A stretch of DNA of 10,474 nt from assembly GCA_023415395.1 (NCBI GenBank), contig JAEZKN010000417.1, positions 1 through 10,474 on the forward strand, in the 5' to 3' direction. Positions 1-7,706 of the stretch are shown here, one piece after another. The position numbers and the translations under genes are program-made. Under the pieces are notes generated by a model. It worked only from the letters and a program-made list of their open reading frames with translations, was not told the DNA's origin and made no database searches. The DNA is from Actinomycetes bacterium. GTDB lineage: Bacteria > Actinomycetota > Actinomycetes > Propionibacteriales > Nocardioidaceae. Positions within the stretch are counted from its first letter, which is position 1, and every line of letters begins with the position of its first letter.

Positions 1-1008
1 GGTGACCCAGGGGGAGGGGTGGGCGGCGACGGCGTGGGCGGCGTTGCCGGCCGCGGCGACCACGGCCACGTCGTGCTCCGCCGCGCCCAGCAGGGCGCGC
101 TCGACGGTGTCGAACTCGTCGGAGCCGCCGACGGCGAGGTTGAGGACGTCGACGCGGTCGGCGGTGGCGGCGTCGATCGCACTCACCAGGTCGGCGGTCG
201 AGCAGCCGTCGTCGGCGGGGTCGGGAGCGGTCCAGCACGCCTTGTAGACGGCGAGTCGCGCCTGCGGGGCGATGCCGGCGTACGTGCCGAGGCCCTGGCC
301 GTTGACCCGGGCCGCGACCCCCGCGTTGCCGGCGGCGATGGAGGCGACCTGGCTGCCGTGGCCGGACCGGTCGCGGGCGGAGAGCACCTCCTCCGTGCGG
401 ATCCGGTCGGTCCCGAAGCCGTCGACGAACCAGCGCGCGCCGAGGATCTTGGGCGAGCAGTCGTCGGCCGTCCAGTCGTCGCCGGCCACGCAGCCGCCGG
501 TGAAGTCGTCCGGTGCGCGGCCGAGGTCGCCGACGCCGGAGAAGACCGGGGACTCCGGCGCGATCCCGGTGTCGACCACTCCGATCACGGTGCCGGCGCC
601 CCCGGCGGAGCGCCGCGGGAGGCCGGGAACGGCGGTGGCCGGACGGACCAGCCCGGCCAGCGGCCGCACGGTGTCCTTCTCGACCAGCGCCACGTCCGCG
701 TCGCGGGCCAGGTCGGCGGCGTCGCGCGCGTCGAGACGGACGGCCATGCCGTTGAGGGCGGTGGTCCAGCGGTAGACGGGGTCGGGGTTGCCGACCCTGG
801 CGAGGACCGCGTCCTGGCGGGCGCGGAGCGTGAGGTCGCCCAGGAGGCCGGTGGCGCCGGGGCCCTGCAGCGTCACCAGGTAGAGGTCGTCGGCCTCGAC
901 CATCGCGCGCGCGGCCGGCACGGGGGCGAGCGTGCCCACGGCCGTCCCCGGAACCATCGCCAGGGCAGCCGCCAGCGCAGCAACACCTGCCGCGATCGTG
1001 GCTCGCAC
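1..1008 (-). CDS. Secreted S8 (subtilisin-like) serine protease, N-terminal part, cut by window edge
   Basis: Reading the minus strand from a GTG at 1008-1006 gives 336 uninterrupted residues that leave the window without a stop. Residues 1-35 look like a signal peptide: a short basic start, an Ala/Leu/Val-rich core and an Ala-x-Ala end near 33-35. Residues about 40-118 fit an I9-type propeptide. The peptidase domain follows, with catalytic Asp146 in VVDTGIAP, catalytic His217 in SGHGSQVAS, and probable oxyanion-hole Asn322 in VAAAGN. The stretch AVYKACW...GCSTADLVSAIDAA resembles subtilases related to the plant type. The catalytic Ser (GTSMA region) lies outside the window. The usual HGTH after the active His is HGSQ here. 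The start is supported by GAGGGGGG six bases upstream, but in-frame GTGs at 1026 and 1035 are alternatives. It is exported, probably cell-wall-bound or extracellular; its substrate is unknown. Confidence 0.9.
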   Translation of the reverse strand, partial: MRATIAAGVAALAAALAMVPGTAVGTLAPVPAARAMVEADDLYLVTLQGPGATGLLGDLTLRARQDAVLARVGNPDPVYRWTTALNGMAVRLDARDAADLARDADVALVEKDTVRPLAGLVRPATAVPGLPRRSAGGAGTVIGVVDTGIAPESPVFSGVGDLGRAPDDFTGGCVAGDDWTADDCSPKILGARWFVDGFGTDRIRTEEVLSARDRSGHGSQVASIAAGNAGVAARVNGQGLGTYAGIAPQARLAVYKACWTAPDPADDGCSTADLVSAIDAATADRVDVLNLAVGGSDEFDTVERALLGAAEHDVAVVAAAGNAAHAVAAHPSPWVT

Positions 1009-1084
1009 GGTCCCCCCTCGGAACACTGCCGTCACGTGAGCCACTCATTGTGACAGGCGTTTCGGATTCCTACACCCCGATCCC

Positions 1085-1096
1085 TACGCTGGGTCC
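1085..1096 (+). promoter_or_regulatory. Candidate -10 box for a leaderless HAD-LarE transcript
   Basis: TACGCT at 1085-1090 fits the actinobacterial TAnnnT -10 consensus. Counting seven bases on from its last base lands on the G of the GTG start at 1097, and no Shine-Dalgarno sequence precedes that GTG. The simplest reading is a leaderless mRNA. The -35 region is weak (TTCGGA at 1061-1066). Inferred from spacing only. Confidence 0.45.
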
Positions 1097-2515
1097 GTGG
1101 CACCGGACCAGCTCGTCGTCGGCTTCGACCTCGACATGACGCTGATCGACACGGCGCCGGGCTTCCGCGACGTGCTCGCCGCGCTCGGAGCCGAGCTGGG
1201 CGTCGAGTTCCCCGTCGAGGAGATGACGAAGAAGCTCGGGCCCCCGCTGGACCTGCTGCTGGCGCCGTACCTCGCCCCCGACGTGATCGCGCCCGCCGGC
1301 GACCGGTTCCGCGCGCTCTACCCCGACCACGCGATCGTCGGGACCCCCGCGCTCGGTGGCGCGCACGAGGCGATCGCCGCGGTGCGCGCCCACGCCGGGC
1401 GGGTCGTGGTGGTGACGGGCAAGTACCCCGCCAACGCGCAGCTGCACCTGGACCACCTCGCCTTCGACGTGGACCACCTCGAGGGCTGGGTGTGGGGTGT
1501 CGGCAAGGCCGACGTGCTCCAGCGCGAGGGTGCGACGGTCTACGTCGGCGACCACGTGCACGACGTCGAGGGTGCCCTGGCTGCGGGGGCCCTGAGCGTC
1601 TCGGTGCTCACCGGCGGCTGCACCCGTGAGGAGCTGCTCGCGGCCGGCACACACGTCGTGCTCGACAGCCTCCACGACTTCCCGGCCTGGCTCGACGACC
1701 ACGTCCTCGACCGGCGCCTCGACGCGCTCGCCGCCGACCTGCGGGAGCGGGAGTCGGTGCTCGTCGCCTACAGCGGCGGCGCCGACAGCGCCTTCCTCCT
1801 TGCCGCGGCGGTCCGTGCCCTCGGGCCCGAGCGGGTCGCCGCCGCGACCGGCTACTCCCACGCCCTCCCGCAGTCCGAGCGCGACCCGGCCCGCGACTTC
1901 GCGGACTCGCTCGGCGTCCGGGTGCTCACGCCCCAGACCCACGAGATGGAGCGCGAGGGCTACCGGGCCAACGGCGCCGACCGCTGCTACTTCTGCAAGG
2001 CCGAGCTGATCGAGGTGCTCGCGCCGCTCGCCGCCGCGGAGGGGCTCGCGCACGTCGCGACCGGCACGAACGCCGACGACGCGGTCGCGGGCTTCCGCCC
2101 CGGCATCCGTGCCGCCGACGAGCGCGGCGCCATCGCCCCGCTCCGCGACGCCGGGCTCACCAAGGCCCAGGTCCGCGCCGCCTCCCGGCGCTGGGAGCTG
2201 CCCACGTGGGACAAGCCCGCGGCCGCCTGCCTGTCCTCCCGGGTGGCGTACGGCGTGGAGGTGACGCCCTTCCGGCTGGGCCGGGTCGAGCGCGCCGAGG
2301 CCGCCGCCCGCACCGTCCTGGCGGGCGCCGGGCTCGTGAACCTCCGCGTCCGGGACCTCGGCGACCGGGCGTCGGTCGAGGTGGACGCCGCCCTCCTCCC
2401 GCTCGACCGCCGCGTGGAGGAGCAGCTGCTGGCCGGCGTACGCGATGCCGGCTTCGCGGAGGCCGCGGTCGACCCCCGCGGATTCCGTTCGGGCTCGATG
2501 AACGAGGCCCTCTAG
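1097..2515 (+). CDS. HAD-superfamily phosphatase fused to LarE-type (PP-loop) sulfur transferase
   Basis: A 472-residue two-domain protein. Residues 1-200 are a HAD subfamily I hydrolase resembling phosphoglycolate phosphatases: motif I DLDMT at 11-15, motif II Thr107 (VVVVTGK), motif III Lys137 (GKADV), motif IV GDHVHD at 151-156. Residues about 205-472 match LarE, which AMPylates and sulfurates the pyridinium dicarboxylate mononucleotide on the way to the nickel-pincer cofactor of lactate racemase-type enzymes. The PP-loop is YSGGADS at 225-231, and family signatures GTNADD (323-328), SSRVAYG and GFRSGSMN follow. Cys297 and Cys300 (RCYFCK) plus Cys378 (AACLSSR) give the three-cysteine pattern of [4Fe-4S]-type LarE rather than the single sacrificial Cys of the Lactobacillus enzyme. 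No larA, larB or larC is nearby, so the true substrate is open. The GTG start lacks a ribosome-binding site and is probably leaderless. Confidence 0.85.
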   Translation: MAPDQLVVGFDLDMTLIDTAPGFRDVLAALGAELGVEFPVEEMTKKLGPPLDLLLAPYLAPDVIAPAGDRFRALYPDHAIVGTPALGGAHEAIAAVRAHAGRVVVVTGKYPANAQLHLDHLAFDVDHLEGWVWGVGKADVLQREGATVYVGDHVHDVEGALAAGALSVSVLTGGCTREELLAAGTHVVLDSLHDFPAWLDDHVLDRRLDALAADLRERESVLVAYSGGADSAFLLAAAVRALGPERVAAATGYSHALPQSERDPARDFADSLGVRVLTPQTHEMEREGYRANGADRCYFCKAELIEVLAPLAAAEGLAHVATGTNADDAVAGFRPGIRAADERGAIAPLRDAGLTKAQVRAASRRWELPTWDKPAAACLSSRVAYGVEVTPFRLGRVERAEAAARTVLAGAGLVNLRVRDLGDRASVEVDAALLPLDRRVEEQLLAGVRDAGFAEAAVDPRGFRSGSMNEAL

Positions 2516-2559
2516 ACTCTGCGGCGCAGCATCCGCGCTCATCAGGAAGAGGACAGACC
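2513..2559 (+). promoter_or_regulatory. Candidate -10 box and 5' leader of the cold-shock gene
   Basis: TAGACT at 2513-2518 fits the TAnnnT -10 consensus and overlaps the TAG stop of the HAD-LarE gene. It would give a leader of about 35 bases containing GGAAGAGG at about 2546-2553, a good ribosome-binding site before the GTG at 2560. No convincing -35 is visible. Co-transcription from the upstream gene is equally possible with a 44-base gap. Confidence 0.35.
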
Positions 2560-2952
2560 GTGCCCACTGGCAAGGTGAAGTGGTTCGACGCCGACAAGGG
2601 TTTCGGCTTCCTCTCCCAGGAGGACGGGCCCGATGTCTACGTCCACGCCGACGCCCTCCCCGAGGGCACCACGCTCAAGCCGGGCACGCGCGTGGAGTTC
2701 GGCATCGCCCAGGGCCGCCGCGGCGACCAGGCGCTCCAGGTCAAGGTGCTCGACCGCGCCCCGTCGGTCTCGCGCAACCAGCGCAACGAGCGGCGCAAGA
2801 AGCCCGACGAGATGGCCACCATCGTCGAGGACCTGATCCGGCTGCTCGACGGCGTCGGCGAGTCCTACCGTCACGGCCGACACCCCGAGCCGAAGACGGC
2901 CCGCCCGACCGCGAAGCTGCTCCGCGCGCTGGCCGACGAGCTCGAGCTCTGA
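2560..2952 (+). CDS. Cold-shock domain protein with C-terminal extension (CspB-like)
   Basis: A 130-residue protein. Residues 1-64 are a cold-shock domain, a small beta-barrel that binds single-stranded RNA and DNA and melts RNA structure. It begins PTGKVKWFDADKGFGFL, with RNP1 KGFGFL at 13-18 and RNP2 VYVHA at 26-30. The RNP2 aromatic is Tyr rather than the more common Phe. A tail of about 65 residues follows: a basic linker (NQRNERRKK) and then a predicted helical part (MATIVEDLIRLLDG...AKLLRALADELEL). The tail roughly doubles the classical size of about 67 residues and is comparable to the mycobacterial CspB of about 135. The GTG start is set by GGAAGAGG seven bases upstream and by the fixed family N-terminus. 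The role of the tail is unknown. Confidence 0.92.
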   Translation: MPTGKVKWFDADKGFGFLSQEDGPDVYVHADALPEGTTLKPGTRVEFGIAQGRRGDQALQVKVLDRAPSVSRNQRNERRKKPDEMATIVEDLIRLLDGVGESYRHGRHPEPKTARPTAKLLRALADELEL

Positions 2953-2978
2953 GGCGCGGCCCTCGGTCGTTCGCCTCA

Positions 2979-3066
2979 GGTTCACCACGGTAAGTGGGTG
3001 AACCCGCACCTCACACGGCGGGCACGCCGTGAGAAGTGCAGCTTCGACCACCTACCGTGGTGAACC
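2979..3066. repeat. Imperfect 19-bp inverted repeat enclosing a smaller hairpin (convergent intergenic)
   Basis: The left arm GGTTCACCACGGTAAGTGG (2979-2997) is the reverse complement of the right arm at 3048-3066 with one mismatch. The octamer GGTGAACC also occurs at 2997-3004, so the left arm can alternatively fold on itself with GGTTCACC at 2979-2986. Between the arms, CTCACACGGCG...CGCCGTGAG (3011-3033) forms another stem with a four-base loop and a two-base bulge. The block lies between the 3' ends of two convergent genes and has no T-run on either strand. It may be a bidirectional terminator or a dispersed palindromic element. Confidence 0.6.
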
Positions 3067-3081
3067 AGCAACAGCACGCCG

Positions 3082-4437
3082 CTAGTTCCCTGTCGCCACC
3101 TCACGCCCCAACCGCCGCGGGTGGCGGGTGAGCACGAAGATCCCCCACCCGGCCAGCGCCGCGAGGGCGACGCCGAGGCCGAGGCGCGGCGGGTCGATGG
3201 GCATCGCGATGCCGACGAAGCCGCCGATCACCCACGCCAGCTGCAGGGTGGTGTCGCTGCGCGCGAAGGCGCTGGCCTGCACCCGGTGGGGTACGTCGCG
3301 CTGGATGGTCGCGTCGAGGGAGAACTTCGCCAGCGCCTGGCCGAGCCCCGCGACGAGGCCGAGCAGGGCGAGCGCGAGCACGCCGTAGAGCAGGAACGCG
3401 AGCACGACGACCGCCACGTCGACCACGATGACCGCGGAGACGGTGACCGCGGGGTTGATCCGCTTGAGGACCGACGCGGCGACGACGCCGAGAAAGTTGC
3501 CCGTCGCGGCGCCGCCGACCACGAGCGCGGTGAGGACCTCGGTGCTCCAGCCGTCGATCGGGTTCTCGCGCAGCTGGAAGGCCATGAACATGATGAGGAA
3601 GCCGGACAGCCAGCGGGGGGCGCAGTTCGCGCGCAGCGCGTAGGCGACGGCCGGCGGGATCCGCATGCTGCCGGTCCGGGCGCCCTCGGTGTCTCCGCGC
3701 AGGACCAGGTCGCCCTCGCCCTCGCTGGAGTCGACCCGCGACGGCAGCCGGATCGCGGCGATCGTCGCGGCCACGAAGAGCAGGAACGCGTAGCGCAGCA
3801 CCCACTCCGGACCGGCCAGCGAGGCCAGCCCGGCGAGCGGCGCCGACACCGCGACACCGACGATGCCCGACATCGAGACGCGGCCGTTGGCCTTGACCAG
3901 CGTGAAGTCGCGGGGGAGGAGTCGGGGTACGGCGGCGGCCCGCGTCACGCCGTACGCCTTGGACGCGACGAGCACGCCGAGCGCGGCGGGGAAGAGCCAC
4001 ACGGAGTCGGTGACCACCGCCCCTGCGAGCACCCAGCACAGGAACGCGCGGATCGCCATCGTCGCGCCGATGGCCCAGCGTCGGCCGTGGGCGAACCGGT
4101 CGAGGAACGGCCCGATCAGCGGTGCCACGATCGCGAACGGCAGCATCGTGAGCGCGAGGAAGAGCGCCACCTGGCCGCGGGCCTCGCCCGAGGGCACCGT
4201 GAAGAAGAGCGTGCCGGCCAGCGAGATCGCCACGGCCGCGTCGCCGGCGGTGTTGAAGAAGTGCATCTGGATCAGGCGGGCGAGGCCGGACTCGCCGGCC
4301 CCCTGCGCCTCGGCCGCCCGCTTCGCCGTGCGCATCGTGAAGCTGCCGGCCCGCTTCGTCGCCCGAGCGGTGGCCCCGAACCCCTTCGACACCTTCGACG
4401 CGCCGGTCGCGGTCGTGGGGTCGGTGGGGTCGGTCAT
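3082..4437 (-). CDS. MFS transporter (Rv0876c-like), substrate unknown
   Basis: A 451-residue integral membrane protein with about 12 hydrophobic segments in two bundles. The loop GPFLDRFAHGRRW after the second or third segment corresponds to the MFS motif A region. A long acidic/charged loop (SRVDSSEGEGDLVLRGDTEGA) lies mid-protein. The first 50 residues are unusual: basic and rich in Ala, Thr and Lys (SKVSKGFGATARATKRAG), a hydrophilic or amphipathic cytosolic lead before the membrane part. The ATG at 4437 is chosen because MTDPTDPT begins directly after a modest CAGGATGG ribosome-binding site; the open frame continues upstream but overlaps the divergent gene's promoter. It ends convergently with the cold-shock gene and is divergent from the DUF3027 gene 70 bases away. 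Gene order matches, from memory, mycobacterial Rv0876c next to Rv0877. The cargo cannot be told from the sequence. Confidence 0.85.
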   Translation of the reverse strand: MTDPTDPTTATGASKVSKGFGATARATKRAGSFTMRTAKRAAEAQGAGESGLARLIQMHFFNTAGDAAVAISLAGTLFFTVPSGEARGQVALFLALTMLPFAIVAPLIGPFLDRFAHGRRWAIGATMAIRAFLCWVLAGAVVTDSVWLFPAALGVLVASKAYGVTRAAAVPRLLPRDFTLVKANGRVSMSGIVGVAVSAPLAGLASLAGPEWVLRYAFLLFVAATIAAIRLPSRVDSSEGEGDLVLRGDTEGARTGSMRIPPAVAYALRANCAPRWLSGFLIMFMAFQLRENPIDGWSTEVLTALVVGGAATGNFLGVVAASVLKRINPAVTVSAVIVVDVAVVVLAFLLYGVLALALLGLVAGLGQALAKFSLDATIQRDVPHRVQASAFARSDTTLQLAWVIGGFVGIAMPIDPPRLGLGVALAALAGWGIFVLTRHPRRLGREVATGN

Positions 4438-4470
4438 GGTTCCATCCTGCCCGGTCCACCCCCACCCGAC

Positions 4471-4510
4471 CTGACATCGGGTGCCGTCGTGGGTCATGAT
4501 TTGGTCCGTG
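4471..4510 (+). promoter_or_regulatory. Promoter of the DUF3027 gene, probably leaderless
   Basis: CTGACA (4471-4476) and CATGAT (4495-4500) lie 18 bases apart, close to the sigma-70/SigA consensus at -35. The predicted start of transcription is at about 4507-4508, on the GTG immediately before ATG 4511, leaving essentially no leader. No ribosome-binding site is present for either codon. Confidence 0.5.
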
Positions 4511-5284
4511 ATGACGACCGTGCGCCCCAAGTCCGACTCCGCCTGCGTGGCGGCGGTCGACGTCGCACGCGCCGCGCTGCTCGAGGACGTGGCGGCCGCG
4601 GACGTCGGCGAGCACCTCGGCCACGTGGTCGAGGGCGAGCGGGTCGTCACCCACCTGTTCGCGTGCACGCGGCCCGGGTACGTCGGGTGGCGCTGGTCGG
4701 TCACCGTCGCCCGCGCGCCGCGCCAGAAGCAGGTCACGGTCGACGAGGTCGTGCTGATCCCCGGCGACGAGGCGATCGTGGCCCCCGCGTGGGTGCCCTA
4801 CCGCGAGCGGATCAAGCCTGGCGACCTGTCCCCGGGCGACCTGCTGCCGGTCTCCGACGACGACCCGCGGCTGGTCCCGACCTACTCCTTCGGCGACGAC
4901 GCGCTCGACGCCGACGCCAAGGCGCAGATCCGCACGGTCGCCAAGGACCTCGGCCTGGGCCGCGTCCGCACGCTGTCCCCGGAGGGCCGCGAGGCCGCCG
5001 CGCAGCGGTGGTACGACGGCGACGGCGGCCCGGAGTCGCCCCTGGCCAAGTCCGCCCCGGACGCCTGCACCACCTGCGGCTTCCTGCTCCGCATCAACGG
5101 CCCGCTCTCGGAGCTCTTCGGCGTCTGCGCCAACGGCGACGCCAACGACGACGGCCGGATCGTCTCCCTCGACCACGGCTGCGGCGCCCACTCCGAGGTC
5201 CGGCTCGCCAAGAAGCACGAGCCGCAGCCGCTGCCCGAGCCGGTGTTCGACACCCTCACCCCGGACGAGATCGAGCTGTTCTAG
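4511..5284 (+). CDS. DUF3027 family protein with Cys/His metal-site motif
   Basis: A 257-residue soluble protein of a family I know only from actinobacteria (Pfam DUF3027; mycobacterial Rv0877 is of similar length). No function is established. Visible features are an N-terminal helical part (residues 8-45), a beta-rich stretch with GYVGWRWSVTVAR at 56-68, a Pro/Asp-rich middle (LSPGDLLPVSDDDPRLVPTY), and a C-terminal Cys cluster: Cys186-x2-Cys189, Cys206, Cys224 with His222 and His227. The cluster is well placed to bind zinc. The start could be GTG 4508 (first transcribed codon) or ATG 4511; both lack a ribosome-binding site. It is divergent from the MFS gene and convergent with the DUF2530-like gene. 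The neighbourhood is conserved in mycobacteria, which suggests a shared but unknown role. Confidence 0.85.
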   Translation: MTTVRPKSDSACVAAVDVARAALLEDVAAADVGEHLGHVVEGERVVTHLFACTRPGYVGWRWSVTVARAPRQKQVTVDEVVLIPGDEAIVAPAWVPYRERIKPGDLSPGDLLPVSDDDPRLVPTYSFGDDALDADAKAQIRTVAKDLGLGRVRTLSPEGREAAAQRWYDGDGGPESPLAKSAPDACTTCGFLLRINGPLSELFGVCANGDANDDGRIVSLDHGCGAHSEVRLAKKHEPQPLPEPVFDTLTPDEIELF

Positions 5285-5360
5285 GACCCAGCACCGAGGT
5301 TGAGGAGCCGCGCGAGCGAGGGACGAGCTCGCGACCGGCGTCTCGGAACCCAGGTCCTAG
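5281..5360. terminator. Nested palindrome between two convergent stop codons; likely bidirectional terminator
   Basis: CTAGGACC (5281-5288) and GGTCCTAG (5353-5360) are perfect inverted arms, each containing the TAG stop of its own gene. Inside are CCGAG/CTCGG (5294-5298, 5342-5346), GCCG/CGGC (5307-5310, 5336-5339) and CGCGAGC/GCTCGCG (5311-5317, 5327-5333) around a nine-base loop. The whole spacer can therefore fold as one long interrupted hairpin for transcripts from either side. No T-run is present, as is common in high-GC actinobacteria. Confidence 0.55.
5298..5350. repeat. Probable copy of a short dispersed actinobacterial palindromic repeat
   Basis: The pattern GGTTGAGGAG ... GAGCGAGGGACGAGC ... 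CGTCTCGGAACC resembles a palindromic repeat I recall as very common between convergent genes in Nocardioidaceae and Intrasporangiaceae (GGTTGAGGAG, GCGAGC-rich centre, CGTCTCGAAACC). Here it looks slightly degraded. Assignment is from memory; only one copy lies in this window. Confidence 0.45.
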
Positions 5361-5650
5361 AGCTCGGCCACCGGCCGTCCCTCGGCCCGCGCCTTGCGTC
5401 GGCGCCGGCAGAACTCCAGGCCGAAGAGCCCGAGGCCGAAGCCGGCCAGGCAGGTCCACAGCCACCACTCGTTGCCGTTGTCCGCGAGCCGGCCGTAGAA
5501 CGGCAGCAGGGCGATGAAGCCGACCAGCCAGACCGCCGTCCCGACCTCGACGGTGCGGACGCCGTCGACGTCCAGCGGCTCGACGTCGGCCACGAAGAAC
5601 GTCCGGTTGCCGATCTCACGCGTCATCGGCTGGTCGTCCTGCGGTTCCAC
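5357..5650 (-). CDS. Small two-TM membrane protein, DUF2530-like
   Basis: About 97 residues from the GTG at 5650. A polar N-terminus with the segment VADVEPLDVDGVRTVEVGTA precedes two hydrophobic helices (TAVWLVGFIALLPFY and WWLWTCLAGFGLGLFGLEF), followed by the basic tail CRRRRKARAEGR, which suggests a cytosolic C-terminus. Size, topology and the position beside a purine permease, DUF3027 and MarR fit the actinobacterial DUF2530 family (Rv0879c-like, from memory). Function is unknown. The start is uncertain. GTG 5650 lies eight bases after a TAGCGT -10 box (5663-5658) and would be leaderless; GTG 5659 overlaps that box; ATG 5626 (MTREIGN) is a third option. It shares a 48-base divergent promoter region with the permease gene. 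Confidence 0.7.
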   Translation of the reverse strand: MEPQDDQPMTREIGNRTFFVADVEPLDVDGVRTVEVGTAVWLVGFIALLPFYGRLADNGNEWWLWTCLAGFGLGLFGLEFCRRRRKARAEGRPVAEL

Positions 5651-5698
5651 GTGAGACACGCTAGTCGACAGCGGCGGGGTCTGGGATGCTGCCGTCCC
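5651..5698. promoter_or_regulatory. Divergent promoter region between DUF2530-like and purine permease genes
   Basis: On the minus strand, TAGCGT (5663-5658) ends seven bases before GTG 5650. On the plus strand, GATGCT (5685-5690) ends eight bases before GTG 5699. Neither start has a ribosome-binding site, so both transcripts may be leaderless. TCGACA at 5665-5670 resembles a -35 but sits only 14 bases from GATGCT. Confidence 0.35.
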
Positions 5699-7135
<1,437 letters not shown>

Positions 7136-7163
7136 GCCCAGAGACACCCGGCCACACCAGCGC

Positions 7164-7203
7164 CCGAGCCGGCGCAGTCTCCGTCGAGACTGCGCCGGTT
7201 CGG
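7164..7203 (+). terminator. Strong terminator hairpin after the purine permease gene
   Basis: An 18-bp stem (7164-7181 with 7186-7203, one G-U pair) closes on the four-base loop CGTC; the inner 13 pairs are perfect. It starts 28 bases after the permease stop. The following CATTTC is only a weak T-run, typical of high-GC terminators. It insulates the MarR operon from read-through. Confidence 0.8.
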
Positions 7204-7225
7204 CATTTCGGGGCCGGGAATAGTT

Positions 7226-7253
7226 AGCACAGGTAATGACTTATGCTCACGAC
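7226..7253 (+). promoter_or_regulatory. MarR operon promoter with overlapping candidate operator
   Basis: TATGCT at 7242-7247 is a good -10; seven bases after its last base is the A of ATG 7254, so the transcript is probably leaderless. The 22 bases at 7226-7247 form an imperfect palindrome (AGCAnAnGTnA and its mirror, 8 of 11 pairs) that covers the spacer and the whole -10. A MarR dimer bound there would block RNA polymerase, which suggests autorepression. Confidence 0.5.
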
Positions 7254-7706
7254 ATGCCCACTGTGGAGAAGGTCGCCAGGACGGACGCCGGGCTCGCCGC
7301 CGAGCTCCGGACCAGCGTCATGCGCCTGCGCCGCCGGCTGGCCCACGAGGTCCACCCGGACAACGAGCTGAGCCTCAACCAGATGGCGGTGCTCGGCTGC
7401 CTGTTCCGCCACGGCGGAGCGCTGACCGTCGGGGAGCTCGCCTCCGCCGAGCGCGTGCAGCCCCCGTCGATGACGCGGACGGTCAACGCTCTCGAACGAA
7501 GCGGGGAGGTCGTACGCCGGCCCCACGAGTCCGACGGCCGGCAGGTCGTCGTCCAGCTCTCCGACCAGGGCCGCGCGCGCGTCCTGGCCGACCGCGACCG
7601 CCGCGACGCCTGGCTCGACCAGCGCCTCCGGGAGCTCAGCCCCGACCAGCGCGCGACCCTCCGCAAGGCCGCCCCCATCCTCGAAGAGCTCGCCCAGAAG
7701 GACTGA
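7254..7706 (+). CDS. MarR family transcriptional regulator (Rv0880-like)
   Basis: A 150-residue winged helix-turn-helix protein of typical MarR length. N- and C-terminal helices (residues 10-35, 106-150) form the dimer interface. The recognition region is at about 57-83 (LTVGELASAERVQPPSMTRTVNALE), and the wing at 88-103 includes ESDGRQVVV with the conserved D-x-R pair. MarR proteins bind palindromic sites as dimers and release them on binding small aromatic or drug-like ligands. The ATG at 7254 is chosen over 7236 because it lies at the predicted transcription start just after TATGCT. Its stop TGA overlaps the start of the MFS reading frame, so the two are surely one operon, and MarR probably controls the exporter. 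Similar position to mycobacterial Rv0880, from memory. Confidence 0.9.
   Translation: MPTVEKVARTDAGLAAELRTSVMRLRRRLAHEVHPDNELSLNQMAVLGCLFRHGGALTVGELASAERVQPPSMTRTVNALERSGEVVRRPHESDGRQVVVQLSDQGRARVLADRDRRDAWLDQRLRELSPDQRATLRKAAPILEELAQKD

Noticed and set aside
19..1053. Long plus-strand open frame opposite the protease gene
   Set aside because: It has no recognisable domain and is Gly/Ala/Arg/Val-rich; the minus-strand frame has signal peptide and catalytic motifs.
1009..1096. ECF-sigma-type promoter (GGAATCC...) for the protease on the minus strand
   Set aside because: The -35 deviates from GGAAC and no matching -10 at the proper spacing is present.
1070..2542. Minus-strand frame of 490 codons opposite HAD-LarE
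   Set aside because: A shadow of high GC3 coding sequence; the plus strand carries all HAD and LarE motifs.
3101..5517. Very long frames on both strands (over 700 codons) across the MFS and DUF3027 genes
   Set aside because: They cross two convergent or divergent genes, have low-complexity Arg/Gly/Asp/Pro-rich composition and no membrane or domain pattern.
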